Shown here piece by piece: positions 28,719 to 37,198 of a DNA stretch of 64,000 nucleotides. The stretch is from NCBI GenBank assembly GCA_964371655.1, contig CAYJOD010000010.1:70746-134745 (forward strand), read 5' to 3'. Made by a program: the position numbers and the translations under genes. The notes beneath the pieces were generated by a model. The model saw only the letters and a list, made by a program, of their open reading frames with translations. It was not told where the DNA came from and did not search any database. This DNA is from CAZGSN01 sp964371655 (GTDB lineage: Bacteria > Desulfobacterota > Binatia > HRBIN30). The stretch's first letter is position 1; the number at the start of each line of letters is the position of its first letter.

Positions 28719-29843
28719 TTACGACCCCACCGCACGCAACGGCACGGTGTGCAGCAGGTCCATGACCCTTGCTACCGCGGCGTCGCAAGACATCGCCGCC
28801 GTCAAGCCGATCTCGTAGGCCGGCACGGCCGCGGTCAATTGAGCGATATGCGTCTCACGGCGGCCGACGAGACCGCGCGGGACAAGCTGTTCCAGCACCG
28901 CGGCAAAGGCGAAGTAGCGGCGCAAGTCGTTGATGATCAGGTCGGCGGCGCTCAGCCGCTGCCGCGCGAGCTCGGGCGCAATGGCGCGCAGATACGGCTC
29001 GGGGGCACGGCGCGGGAACAGCAGCAACGCGGCGTCGCCGCCGCTTGCGAGTCGCTCGCGGCGCGGGTGATAGCCGCCGCGTTTGAGCATGTACGACTGA
29101 TCCACCGCAACGAGCTCGTCGGCACGGCTGCCGAGCCAGCGGCGACTCCAGTCGTCGAGCAAGATCGGCTCATGCACGGGGCGCACCTGAGTGCCGTGGT
29201 GCAAGACGAAACTATCGCCGAGAAGCTGAGCGTTTCCGGTCGTGGCCAGAGCGGTAGCCAGCGTAGACTTGCCGACACCGCTGGCACCCGCAAGCAAGAT
29301 CACGCCGCGGTCCGTGGCCACCCCCGCCGCATGAATTGGATGGAAGTCCTCGTTCTCCTCCAACCACCACCAGCTCGGATAGTAGACGGAGTACGCCATC
29401 AACGTTGGGAATCGGCGCTGGCGCAGCGCCGCCAGCTGCCGCCCTTGGCGCCAGCGTCGGACTCGATCTGTCCACGGCGTGTTGCCCAAACGGAAGTAGA
29501 AATCGCCGTGAACCTGCAAGGCACCCTGCTGCCACACCAGCTCCAGAAACAAATCGCGCAAGTCGTCGACGCGGAACCAGCAGAGGCGGTCGCTGCCGAC
29601 GTAGAGATCGCGATCCACCCGATCCAGCTGCGCCAGGGCCGCGGTCCTTTGCGGCGGCGGCTGTCCCTCGTGCCATCGCAACGAGCTGGCGATGCGCACC
29701 GACTTGCCGGCGCCATTGAGCATCGGCGCCAGGTGGGCGCGAGCGTAGGCATCGACGTCGGCGGCGTCGCAGCGAAGATCGAAGCCGACGCCGGCGAGCG
29801 AACCGAGGATCGGTGCGCCGCTGCTGTGCGAATCGTGGGTCAT
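28719..29843 (-). CDS. HprK-like P-loop kinase domain protein
   Basis: A 374 aa protein. The C-terminal half has a Walker A of the HPr-kinase type (LAGASGVGKSTLATAL, ~184-199) followed at the expected spacing by LLGDSFVLHHG, where HprK relatives carry an acidic/metal-binding residue. The N-terminal half (1-~170) is not recognised. It lacks the N-terminal sensor domain of true HprK and is in an organism without visible PTS context, so it is one of the HprK-like kinases found in exopolysaccharide and PEP-CTERM-type clusters. Substrate unknown; a sugar, a peptide or a protein partner are all possible. Start ATG with AAGG nearby. It is the gene upstream of a GT4 across a 214 bp repeat gap. Confidence 0.72.
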   Translation of the reverse strand: MTHDSHSSGAPILGSLAGVGFDLRCDAADVDAYARAHLAPMLNGAGKSVRIASSLRWHEGQPPPQRTAALAQLDRVDRDLYVGSDRLCWFRVDDLRDLFLELVWQQGALQVHGDFYFRLGNTPWTDRVRRWRQGRQLAALRQRRFPTLMAYSVYYPSWWWLEENEDFHPIHAAGVATDRGVILLAGASGVGKSTLATALATTGNAQLLGDSFVLHHGTQVRPVHEPILLDDWSRRWLGSRADELVAVDQSYMLKRGGYHPRRERLASGGDAALLLFPRRAPEPYLRAIAPELARQRLSAADLIINDLRRYFAFAAVLEQLVPRGLVGRRETHIAQLTAAVPAYEIGLTAAMSCDAAVARVMDLLHTVPLRAVGS

Positions 29844-30171
29844 TACGCCTTCTGAAATTGTCGATCTTCAGGAAAAGAGCTCGCCAACCGCCGGCGCAGG
29901 CTGAAGTCCTGCGCCTACAGCCCGCGTTCGCGGGCTATTCTGGAGTGTAAGCGCAGGACAGCTTTGCACTAAGAGTCTCCACGGGTGTCATTCCGAGCCG
30001 TTACACTTCCGCGGCGAGGAATCTTCCGAGTGCTGCGCCCATCCGACATTCCACTGCAGATTCCTCGCTCCCGCTCGGAATGACAATTGCTGGTGTCGGA
30101 TAGAAACATACCGAGTCGAGTTTTGGTGCAAAGCGGCGCAGGACTTCAGCCTGCGCCGAAATTTCCTTGCC
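29844..30171. repeat. Gene-free gap: miniature inverted-repeat element (copy 2) inside another palindrome
   Basis: No gene is seen in this 328 bp gap. Outer perfect 23-base inverted repeats (GGCGCAGGCTGAAG...) are at 29893-29915 and 30135-30157. The unit at 29961-30134 is the second copy of the 17740-17912 element (same GTCATTCCGAGC core, ends GCTTTGCAC / TTTTGGTGCAAAGC). The 9-base direct repeat GCGCAGGAC flanks it (29951-29959, 30136-30144), consistent with a target-site duplication. The flippase on the plus strand starts just after, so its promoter must lie in or near this repeat DNA. Confidence 0.8.
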
Positions 30172-31590
30172 GTGACCCTGAGCGCATTTCCGGGTCTCAT
30201 TGAAACTCGCGCCTCCCTCCGATATGCGTGCGCGCCACGTAGACAACCCGTCGCACCCAGCGAGCCGCCATTGCCAGTCAGCAAGCTTTCCAAAGACATC
30301 CTCGGAGTTTTCAGCGCCCGCGTCCTGTGGACCGTGTTGGGTACCATCAGCGGCGTCATCCTCGCGCGTCAGCTTGGTCCCTATGACCGCGGCGTCTTTG
30401 CGCTGTTCTTGCTCATCCCCTCTACCGTCGTCACCTTCGTCAAGCTCGGGATCACGCAAGCGAACGTCTACTTCATCAACCGCGAGAAGATTTCGAGCTC
30501 GACGGTGGCGTCCAACTCTGCGGTTCTGGCTCTGGCGATCGGCGCCCCCATCGCGATTGTCGTTTGGTTCTGCCAGGACCCCCTGCGCGCCAGCATTTTG
30601 AAGGGGGTCGAGCCCTGGGTCCTCGCCTTCGCGTTGGCGCGCGTCCCCATGGTTCTTCTCGACGACTACCTCTACGGCGTTCTTCAAGCCGGCGGTCACT
30701 TCCGAATTTACAACACGCGCTTGGTGGTCAGCGAAGCGTTGCGCCTGGTCGGGCTGACCGTGGCCTTCTACGTCCTCCACCACGGACTGGTTGCGGCCGT
30801 TGTCATTCATTCAGCGGTCAACGTCTTCAACCTGATCTGGCTGATCGTAGCCATGCAACAGGTGGTCCGGTTCCGCTTGCAGCTCGATCGTGGCCTGCTC
30901 AAGAAGCAACTCGCCTTCGGCTTGAAGTCGTACGTGCAAACGCTCACCGGCCACATGCTGCTACGCTCCGACATCTACCTGGTGAACTACTACCTGAGCC
31001 GCTCCGAGGTCGCGTACTACTCGCTGGCGCTACGCTTCACCGAGATGGTGTTGGAGATTCCGCAAGCGGTCGGACTGGTTCTGTATCCCAAGCTCGCATC
31101 GCTGCCGGAGGCCGAGGTGCATCGCCTGACGGCGCAGGCTTGCCGCCGCACCCTGCTGCTCACCGGATTGTGCAGCCTGTTGATCGTCGTCTTCGGCCCG
31201 TTTGTGATCACGTGGTGGTACGGCGAAGCCTACGCCCGTGCCGCCGAGCCTCTGCTCTGGGCGTCGATCGGTGCGATGGCGATGTCCATCTTCGTGATCC
31301 TGACGCGTGACTTCACCAGTCAGAACCGCCAGGCCGTCAACATCGCCGCTGGCGTGCCGGCCTTGGTCCTCAATGTCAGTCTGAACCTGCTGATGATCCC
31401 GAACTTCGGCATCGTCGGCGCCGCGATGTCGACCGCCCTCGCCTACTCGATTGCCTGCGTGATCCTGATCTGCCTCTTCGTTCCGCGTGCGGGACTGCCG
31501 GTCCATCTCATTCTGATTCCGCAGCCATCGGATCTACGCTACTTCACCGGCATGATCGGCAAGGGGTTTCGCCGCGTGACACGGCGCTGA
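30172..31590 (+). CDS. Wzx-like polysaccharide flippase (MATE/MOP superfamily)
   Basis: A polytopic protein with 12-14 predicted membrane helices, of the O-antigen/polysaccharide flippase type. The N-terminal stretch SKDILGVFSARVLWTVLG and GVILARQLGPYDRGVFAL is typical. Such proteins flip undecaprenyl-pyrophosphate repeat units to the periplasmic face. The start is uncertain: a GTG at 30172 gives 472 aa, but the family begins near SKLSKD, so a TTG at 30271 (439 aa) is possible; neither has a clear Shine-Dalgarno. It is the only plus-strand gene in the structural part of the cluster. It converges with the minus-strand gene at 31596 with only 5 bp between the stops. Confidence 0.88.
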   Translation: MTLSAFPGLIETRASLRYACAPRRQPVAPSEPPLPVSKLSKDILGVFSARVLWTVLGTISGVILARQLGPYDRGVFALFLLIPSTVVTFVKLGITQANVYFINREKISSSTVASNSAVLALAIGAPIAIVVWFCQDPLRASILKGVEPWVLAFALARVPMVLLDDYLYGVLQAGGHFRIYNTRLVVSEALRLVGLTVAFYVLHHGLVAAVVIHSAVNVFNLIWLIVAMQQVVRFRLQLDRGLLKKQLAFGLKSYVQTLTGHMLLRSDIYLVNYYLSRSEVAYYSLALRFTEMVLEIPQAVGLVLYPKLASLPEAEVHRLTAQACRRTLLLTGLCSLLIVVFGPFVITWWYGEAYARAAEPLLWASIGAMAMSIFVILTRDFTSQNRQAVNIAAGVPALVLNVSLNLLMIPNFGIVGAAMSTALAYSIACVILICLFVPRAGLPVHLILIPQPSDLRYFTGMIGKGFRRVTRR

Positions 31591-31595
31591 GCCGA

Positions 31596-32729
31596 TCAGC
31601 GCGAGGTGTCCATTCCCTCGGTAAAGATCGCGGTGACGTACCACGGCTCGCGGCGCTCGGGCTCGGCGTGATTGAGGACCAGCATCTCGTCGAAGAGCCG
31701 TGCTCCCCAGCGTCGCAGCACCGCGGCCTGCAGCGGCAGTTGTCGTTGCAGAGCCCGGCGTAAGGGCGTGTCGCAAGACAGCGTCTGCACCGTCACCGTG
31801 TCGATCGCCGCATCCAGCCGTCGCAGGCACGACGCCGCAATCTCGAAGTGCTCGTCGTCGTACTTGCGCATGACGACGTCATCCACGTAGAGCGCGACGG
31901 CGGAACCGATGCGGTGCGGGTGGGCGATGACGATCCCAAGCAAGCGCCCAGCTCGCCGCAACGCCCAGGTACGGAACTGGAGGTGCGGATTCTGCGACAC
32001 GCGCCAGCGCAAGAACTCGACGGAACGATCGATGGTCAGGTCGTAGGATACTCGCGCCTCGCGCCACAGTTGCGCATACTCCGCTTCGACCGCGTCGAGT
32101 CCGCGCAACTCGACAACTTCGGCCTCGGCCCCGGCCGGCGGCCGCCGGCGCAGGGCTCGCAAGAGCAAGGTCGCCGCCACCGCGGCCACTCTCAGCAGCG
32201 CGTCGGGAACTCGTTTGGGAAGCGCTTTGCGTCCGCGCTGCAACAGCGCCAGCATGTAGGGCGCACCCACCTTCGGCAGATAGAGCTCCCAACGCCCGGC
32301 CGACTTGTAACCCAAACGCTCGCGCAGCGGACCGGGGCCGGTCGAATGGATCGTGTACACGACGGAAAGAGCCTGCAGCGCCTCGGTCAGCGCGCGCTTT
32401 TCCATTCCCGGGTAGAAGACCTTGGTGCGCACCGCGGGATCGACGATCGTGTTCTCGGTGCGACCGCCGCTGAGGTCGGCGCCGCGTCGCACCAGCGGTG
32501 TCGGAACGATGCAGTGGCTACCGACGACGCGCGCGCTCTCCGGGTCGATCACCGCCCACACCAAAGCCGGACCGCCGACGCCGTCGCGAAATTCCCACTC
32601 GTACGCGGCAAGCGGACGCGACAGCTTCATGAAGCCGTTGTAGAAGTCGTTGAGCTCGCGAGCGCGTTCGCCGTGCTGGCGCACGAAGGCGAAACGCAGA
32701 CGCGGCTTCTCAGTGGCGGCAGTTGTCAC
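31596..32729 (-). CDS. GNAT-like acyltransferase domain protein (putative)
   Basis: A 377 aa soluble protein. The first ~150 residues (FVRQHGERARELNDFYNGF, WAVIDPESARVVGSHCIVP) and the later RRAGRLLGIVIAH segment resemble GNAT N-acyltransferase strands. The middle (~175-200) has a hydrophobic Ala/Leu run that may touch the membrane. It starts at a GTG without a good Shine-Dalgarno. It is the last gene of the fabH-acp-unknown series read from 35.0 kb, and a 205 bp repeat separates it from the gene before. It could transfer the acyl group loaded on the carrier protein at 33745, but that is inference. Catalytic residues cannot be named. Confidence 0.55.
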   Translation of the reverse strand: MTTAATEKPRLRFAFVRQHGERARELNDFYNGFMKLSRPLAAYEWEFRDGVGGPALVWAVIDPESARVVGSHCIVPTPLVRRGADLSGGRTENTIVDPAVRTKVFYPGMEKRALTEALQALSVVYTIHSTGPGPLRERLGYKSAGRWELYLPKVGAPYMLALLQRGRKALPKRVPDALLRVAAVAATLLLRALRRRPPAGAEAEVVELRGLDAVEAEYAQLWREARVSYDLTIDRSVEFLRWRVSQNPHLQFRTWALRRAGRLLGIVIAHPHRIGSAVALYVDDVVMRKYDDEHFEIAASCLRRLDAAIDTVTVQTLSCDTPLRRALQRQLPLQAAVLRRWGARLFDEMLVLNHAEPERREPWYVTAIFTEGMDTSR

Positions 32730-32768
32730 AGTGTTCGTGTGGCGGCGAACCGAACCAGCTTGGATTTC

Positions 32769-32913
32769 TCACCGCGGAGACGCAGAGAAAGCCGTGGGTG
32801 TTGGGAGAAATCATGATTCTGACCGGATCGATTCCTTGCAGTCTGCTGTTTCGGTGGATGTGCAATTGTTCCCACAACATCTTCTTCTCCGCGCCTCTGC
32901 GTCTCTGCGGTGA
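32769..32913. repeat. Inverted-repeat element, TCACCGCGGAGACGCAGAG family
   Basis: Arms at 32769-32789 and 32895-32913 match at 18 of 19 positions as inverted copies. The ~105 bp between them carry no gene. The arms resemble those at 4570-4662. Confidence 0.75.
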
Positions 32914-32934
32914 AGTCTTTGTGAGAACGGCGGA

Positions 32935-33594
32935 CTAGCTGCGGCGCTGGGCGCGGTAGCAAATGCGGAACTTCGACGTGAAGCTGGCGCCACGCACCGA
33001 CACGTCGTTGATCGTCCACACCTCGGAGCCGCGGTCCGCCACCGTGGCGTTGGCGATGGCGACGCGGTACTCCTCGGCGACGCGCTGCAAGCAGTTCGTC
33101 TCCAAGCCTCTCAGATAGAGAAACTGAATGCGCGTCAGCTCAGCACCGAAGCGCGTTGTCTTCTGGTGCAGCAGCTTGTTGGCGCCGACGAGCCCGCGCA
33201 TGAAGTCGGCGCGCGGGCGGCCCGCCCCGAAGACGAACTCGCCGCGCAGGTCGGGTCCGACCTCGACGACCTCATAGAACGAATCCTCATCGTACGGCTC
33301 GACGCGAAACGGGCGCCCTTCGTCGATGAAGTAGCCGTGAATCGTCGCCTCCGGCCGGCGCAGGACGAAGGTCGAATTCGGGTCGAGGCTCGTGGCCGCT
33401 GCGTCGGTGAGGATCAAGCGGCCATTGGCAACCGCCTCGCGCTCGAGCTTGAAGGAGGTGACCACGCCGCCGTCGAGCCAATCGGGGCCAAGCATCTCAT
33501 CGCAGAGAGCGGCGATGCCATTGAAGATGGTACCCCCCTGGATGTACGGGCGAGTCCCGAGCTTGGGCAGATCACTGGGTCGTTCTTCGTACAT
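32935..33594 (-). CDS. Conserved-looking hypothetical protein in acyl-carrier operon
   Basis: A 219 aa soluble protein that I do not recognise. It has no signal peptide, membrane segment or obvious catalytic motif. Codon usage and length suggest a real gene, and the frame is the only sensible one in this stretch. Charged segments such as YDEDSFYEVVEVGPDLRGEF and IQFLYLRGLETNCLQRVAEEY suggest a mixed alpha/beta fold. It is read after the acyl carrier protein and before the GNAT-like gene. It may act on the ACP-bound acyl chain (for example as a hot-dog or transfer partner), but nothing in the sequence proves this. Start ATG with a weak Shine-Dalgarno. Confidence 0.6.
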   Translation of the reverse strand: MYEERPSDLPKLGTRPYIQGGTIFNGIAALCDEMLGPDWLDGGVVTSFKLEREAVANGRLILTDAAATSLDPNSTFVLRRPEATIHGYFIDEGRPFRVEPYDEDSFYEVVEVGPDLRGEFVFGAGRPRADFMRGLVGANKLLHQKTTRFGAELTRIQFLYLRGLETNCLQRVAEEYRVAIANATVADRGSEVWTINDVSVRGASFTSKFRICYRAQRRS

Positions 33595-33627
33595 GGAGCT
33601 CAGCTCGCTACGCTCTCGAACTGGGTA

Positions 33628-33726
33628 GGGGCGAAGGGATCGAGGGGCAAAGGGACAGAGGGAAGAAATGCTGACGATCGGTCTTCCCTTCGCCCCTGAA
33701 CCCTTTGTCCCTCGGTCCCTTTGCGA
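33628..33726. repeat. Nested inverted repeats between unknown gene and acp
   Basis: Perfect 13-base arms AGGGGCGAAGGGA (33628-33640) and TCCCTTCGCCCCT (33685-33697) overlap a second pair (GGCAAAGGGACAGAGGG against CCCTTTGTCCCTCGGTCCCTTTG). They fill the 150 bp gap. Confidence 0.7.
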
Positions 33727-33744
33727 ATTTTCCGAGACATTGCG

Positions 33745-33984
33745 CTAGCGCGCCAGATGGGCGACCAGCTTGTCGAACTGGCGCAGGCCTTCTTCTTCGA
33801 AGGTCTCGTCGGCGATGGTCACGCCGAACGTCTTTTCGACGTTGAACAGAAACTCGATCTGATCGAGCGAGTCGAGGCCGAAGTCGTCGAAGATATCGGC
33901 GCCGGCGCGGTATTCGGGTAGGTCCTCGCGCATCGAAGCGAGCAGCCCCATCAGCTGCTCACGCACTTCAGACTCAGAACGCAT
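33745..33984 (-). CDS. Acyl carrier protein
   Basis: A 79 aa acidic four-helix carrier. The phosphopantetheine attachment serine is S39 in FDDFGLDSLDQIEF. AAGGAG nine bases before the ATG gives a strong start. It is read 72 bp after the KAS III gene and before the unknown 219 aa gene. It is probably a dedicated carrier for this small acyl module rather than the housekeeping AcpP, whose motif reads GADSLDTVEL (the residues here differ). A carrier in an aminoacyl- or sugar-modifying pathway is the main alternative. Confidence 0.93.
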   Translation of the reverse strand: MRSESEVREQLMGLLASMREDLPEYRAGADIFDDFGLDSLDQIEFLFNVEKTFGVTIADETFEEEGLRQFDKLVAHLAR

Positions 33985-34056
33985 AGAAAGTATCTCCTTG
34001 AATTAGCCAAGTGGCCGGGGCCGGCCCTGAAGACGATGTCATGGCACGAGCCACCG

Positions 34057-35019
34057 TCAGGAGCAGCGCAGTACGACGGAGCCCCAAGCCAGACCGCCGC
34101 CAAACCCGGCCATCATCATCGTCGGAGGGAGAGGCTTGCCACCATAGAAGATGGGTTCGAGCAGGAGCGGAATCGACGAGGACACAGTGTTACCGACATT
34201 CCTGATGTTCACAGGCACCTTTTCCAGCGGCAGATCGAGATCCTCACGAAGGGTCTTCAGCAGCCAGGCGCTGGCCTGGTGAAACAAGTACATGTCGATT
34301 TCTGCGAGCGTAAGACCGTTCAAGGCGGCGCACGCTCGAATATTGGCGGGCGCCTCGGTCTTGAGCAGCTCGTAAATGGCGCGACCATCGAGGTGCAGGT
34401 GCTCCGCTGCCGCGCCCTTGCTCGCGGTGCCGCTGCCGCGAACGATGAGGGCCTCGGCCTTGCCGCTATCGTTCCCGAAGCTGCTCCTGCAAATACGCAG
34501 CGGCGCACCTTCTTCGAGGACCGTGACCGAAGCGGCGTCGCCGAACAAGGCGATCGTGGTGCGATCGTCCGGATCGATAATCTTGCTGTAAGGATCCGCG
34601 GTGAAGACCAGCGCCTTGCGCACACCGAGCTCGGCCATGAGGGCCTTGGCGGTAACCAGAGTCGTGACGTACCCCGAGCACGCCAGACTGATATCGAAAC
34701 TGAGGGCGGACTTGGGCAACCCCGAACGATGCTGAATGATACCGGCGGTATGCGGGATCTTGTAGTCGGGGTTCTGCGTGCACAGAAGAACCAACCCCAC
34801 ATCGCCGAAGTCTTCGTTGGGCGCCCGCTTGACGAGGTTCTCGAAGGCACGCACCGCCATATCGCTCGTCGATTCGTCCGCCGCGGCGATATGACGCACA
34901 TCGACGCCGACCTTCTCTTCGAGAAAGCCGGGCTTGAAACCCAACCGCTTCGCCAAGTCCGCCGAGCGCAGCTCCCCTGGCGGCAAGTAACATGCGACGT
35001 GCCGAATGCCGACGGTCAT
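34057..35019 (-). CDS. 3-oxoacyl-ACP synthase III (KAS III, FabH-like)
   Basis: A 320 aa thiolase-fold condensing enzyme. The Cys-His-Asn triad is complete: C114 in SLACSGYV, H247 in LFHQAS, N277 in RNVGNTVSSS. The C-terminus ends in GFGGGLAWGSVVLRCS, as in FabH. Such enzymes condense an acyl-CoA with malonyl-ACP, or in offshoots act as acyltransferases. Start ATG with GGAGG seven bases upstream. Next along the transcript are an acyl carrier protein, an unknown protein and a GNAT-like protein. Location in a polysaccharide cluster suggests a branched or 3-oxoacyl group for surface-glycan decoration rather than bulk fatty-acid synthesis (inference). Confidence 0.93.
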   Translation of the reverse strand: MTVGIRHVACYLPPGELRSADLAKRLGFKPGFLEEKVGVDVRHIAAADESTSDMAVRAFENLVKRAPNEDFGDVGLVLLCTQNPDYKIPHTAGIIQHRSGLPKSALSFDISLACSGYVTTLVTAKALMAELGVRKALVFTADPYSKIIDPDDRTTIALFGDAASVTVLEEGAPLRICRSSFGNDSGKAEALIVRGSGTASKGAAAEHLHLDGRAIYELLKTEAPANIRACAALNGLTLAEIDMYLFHQASAWLLKTLREDLDLPLEKVPVNIRNVGNTVSSSIPLLLEPIFYGGKPLPPTMMMAGFGGGLAWGSVVLRCS

Positions 35020-35459
35020 CTAAGACCTCCGAGTGCTTTCTGTGGGACCGACGTTCGGAGTGTTGTGGCGCGCGAGGAATTCCGAGCCAACGCCTGAAAG
35101 TGATCTCCCCTCTCCCACATTGCTTGTGGGAGAGGGTTAGGGTGAGGAAACCGAAGCGGTGAGGTGTGCGCCGAGCAGTAGCATCGAAGGGAACTGGATC
35201 CCTCACCCCATCCCTCTGAGACTGTCGATAAAGTCGCGTAGGGCCGGTTGTACCGGCCGGTCGGGTGGAAAATACGGCCGGCACAGCCGGCCCTACGAGG
35301 CGGCATGAAACTCGCGCAACCGCCGTGCCGGAGAAAATCGACAGTCTCGTCTCCCGCAGGTGATGCGGGAGAGGGAGTGCTTCCAAACGCCGCCGCTGTT
35401 TCGGTTGCGAGCCTAGCCCGCGATAGGTTGTGCGTTCTCATCCGTCTTTCAACAGACCG
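35020..35459. repeat. Gene-free gap: third GAGACTGTCGAT composite element
   Basis: No gene is seen in these 440 bp. A CCCTCTCCCAC...GTGGGAGAGGG palindrome with a TTAGGGTGAGG tail is at 35105-35148. A unit with ends GAGACTGTCGAT and ATCGACAGTCTC is at 35218-35348. It carries a GTAGGGCCGG...CCGGCCCTAC hairpin and splits a CCCTCACCCCATCCCTCT/CTCCCGCAGG...GGGAGAGGG palindrome. This is the last repeat seen; no further ones occur towards 63.9 kb. Confidence 0.75.
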
Positions 35460-36209
35460 CTATACCTTCTCCGCCAGTGCAACCCAGGTATTGACCTGGT
35501 TGCCCGGGAGACACTCGAGCCCGTCGATGAGGATCCGCGCGACCGGGCTGAGGTGCAGCCGGCGCAGACGGTTCAGCCGCTGCTGGACCGGAAAATGTTT
35601 CAAGATCCCTTCCAAGGCAACCAGGCGAAAGCCGGCACGCTCGAGCTCATCCGTCAGCTCGTCCTCGCGGAAGAGGACATCGTAGATCGGATAGTGTTCA
35701 AGACCTTTGCGCAGCCGCGCCGGATGCACGACGTCGTAGTTCAGAGCATCGACGACGAAGGTTCCGTTGCGACGCAGGACACGACGGATCTCGCTGTACA
35801 GGCGCTGTCGTTCCGGGAGCTGGAAATGGCGGACGAAGCGAAAGGTATAGGCAAGATCGAACGAATCATCACGGAACGGCAGCACGAACGCATCGGTGCG
35901 CAGGAAGCTCCAGTCGCCCGGCATTCCCTGCATCCGTTGCCGCGCCGTTGCCAACATGGCCGGGCTGGCGTCGACGGCGACCCCAAAGGCGACACCGCGC
36001 GTCGCGGTCGTGATTCGTCCCGGCCCGCAGGCAATCTCCAACACCGCGCGCGGCGCGCGCGCGGCGATGAGCTGATTGAGAAACGCAACCTGACGGCGAT
36101 GCAGCAATCCGTTGAGGGGCTGCGTGGTACGCCGATGCATATAGCGATCTACGACGCTCTGGTCCTTGTAGTACGCCTGCAGATCCTTGGGTTGATCGAT
36201 GGGTTTCAT
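35460..36209 (-). CDS. Class I SAM-dependent methyltransferase
   Basis: A 249 aa protein with the SAM-binding motif VLEIACGPGRITTAT, the following acidic VAVDASPAML, and FRDDSFDLAYTFRFV at motif II. The ATG at 36209 overlaps the stop of the upstream SDR (ATGA), so the two are translationally coupled; a frame open to 36332 is rejected for that reason. It probably O- or N-methylates a sugar or lipid intermediate. The substrate is not predictable. It is the last gene of the compact run that begins at the Wza-like gene. Confidence 0.88.
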   Translation of the reverse strand: MKPIDQPKDLQAYYKDQSVVDRYMHRRTTQPLNGLLHRRQVAFLNQLIAARAPRAVLEIACGPGRITTATRGVAFGVAVDASPAMLATARQRMQGMPGDWSFLRTDAFVLPFRDDSFDLAYTFRFVRHFQLPERQRLYSEIRRVLRRNGTFVVDALNYDVVHPARLRKGLEHYPIYDVLFREDELTDELERAGFRLVALEGILKHFPVQQRLNRLRRLHLSPVARILIDGLECLPGNQVNTWVALAEKV

Positions 36210-37198
36210 GCGCTCGTCGGCCCACTCCCATTCGCCTGCCGGAGGCTGGCAAACGATCGCTGCAACCCTTCGGCAACGGTGACGTTCGGGTGCCATCCGA
36301 GGACGCGTTCGGCGCGCGAACAATCGTACCATGCGGCGCGGGTTGCCCGGCGGATCTGGTGGTAGGTCACCGGTGAACGCCGGCGCGCCAGGCGCAGGAC
36401 CTTCTCCATCACCAGGGCGGCGGTGGCAACCATGTCCACCGGCAGGAACAGGGATCGCCAGGTTTCACCCGATGCCGCGCGGAACAAATCGACGTACTGG
36501 CTCTGGCGAACATTCTCGTCGACCAGTGTAAACGGAAGGCCGAGCGCGTCGCGATTGCGCAACGCCAAGGCCACGGCATCGGCGACGTTGTCGGCATAGG
36601 TCATCGGCAGAGTGTAATTGCGCGTCGCCAGGATCAGCTTGCGTCCGGCAACATCGAAGGACTGGCGCGCAAGTGGCGGCCGTTTGCCCGGCCCGTACAG
36701 CAACCCGGGGCGCAGCACGACGACGGGGGCACCGCGTCCGGCTTCCGCCAAGGCGATACGGTCAGCCGCGAGCTTCGAGCGGCTGTAGTGGCCACGCGAG
36801 TCGCTCTCGCTTTCGTACGGGCTCTCTTCCGTAATCGTCACCCCGTCGACCGGAACCGCATAGACGCTGAGGGAGCTGATGTGCACGACCGACTTGGCAC
36901 CGACATCGTGCGCGGCGCGAATCACGCGCCGGGTGCCGCGGATATTCGCCTCGGCGAACTCTTCCCAGCGCCCCTTGGTGTCGACGCGTGCGGCGGCGTG
37001 CACGACACCTTCGACGCCGCTGACGGCACGGCGAACCGAGTCATCGTCGCAGATATCTCCCTCCACGCATTCGACTCCGGCGAGGTCCGCGTTACGGCCG
37101 GGGCGAACCAGGGCGCGAACCGCGAAGCCATCGTCGAGCAGGCGCCGAACAATGGAGCGACCCAAGAAACCGGTGGCGCCGGTAACCAACACTTTCAT
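36206..37198 (-). CDS. NAD(P)-dependent epimerase/reductase (extended SDR)
   Basis: A 330 aa SDR with the Rossmann motif VTGATGFLG (5-13), the Ser of ISSLSVYAVP, and the catalytic YSRSK. After the core come RPGLLYGPGK and a divergent C-terminal half. It resembles UDP-sugar 4-ketoreductases or 3-beta-hydroxysteroid-dehydrogenase-like proteins. The ATG at 37198 overlaps the stop of the Gfo/Idh gene by the ATGA junction, and its own stop overlaps the methyltransferase start. Coupled translation suggests these three act in one sugar-modifying route. Confidence 0.88.
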   Translation of the reverse strand: MKVLVTGATGFLGRSIVRRLLDDGFAVRALVRPGRNADLAGVECVEGDICDDDSVRRAVSGVEGVVHAAARVDTKGRWEEFAEANIRGTRRVIRAAHDVGAKSVVHISSLSVYAVPVDGVTITEESPYESESDSRGHYSRSKLAADRIALAEAGRGAPVVVLRPGLLYGPGKRPPLARQSFDVAGRKLILATRNYTLPMTYADNVADAVALALRNRDALGLPFTLVDENVRQSQYVDLFRAASGETWRSLFLPVDMVATAALVMEKVLRLARRRSPVTYHQIRRATRAAWYDCSRAERVLGWHPNVTVAEGLQRSFASLRQANGSGPTSA

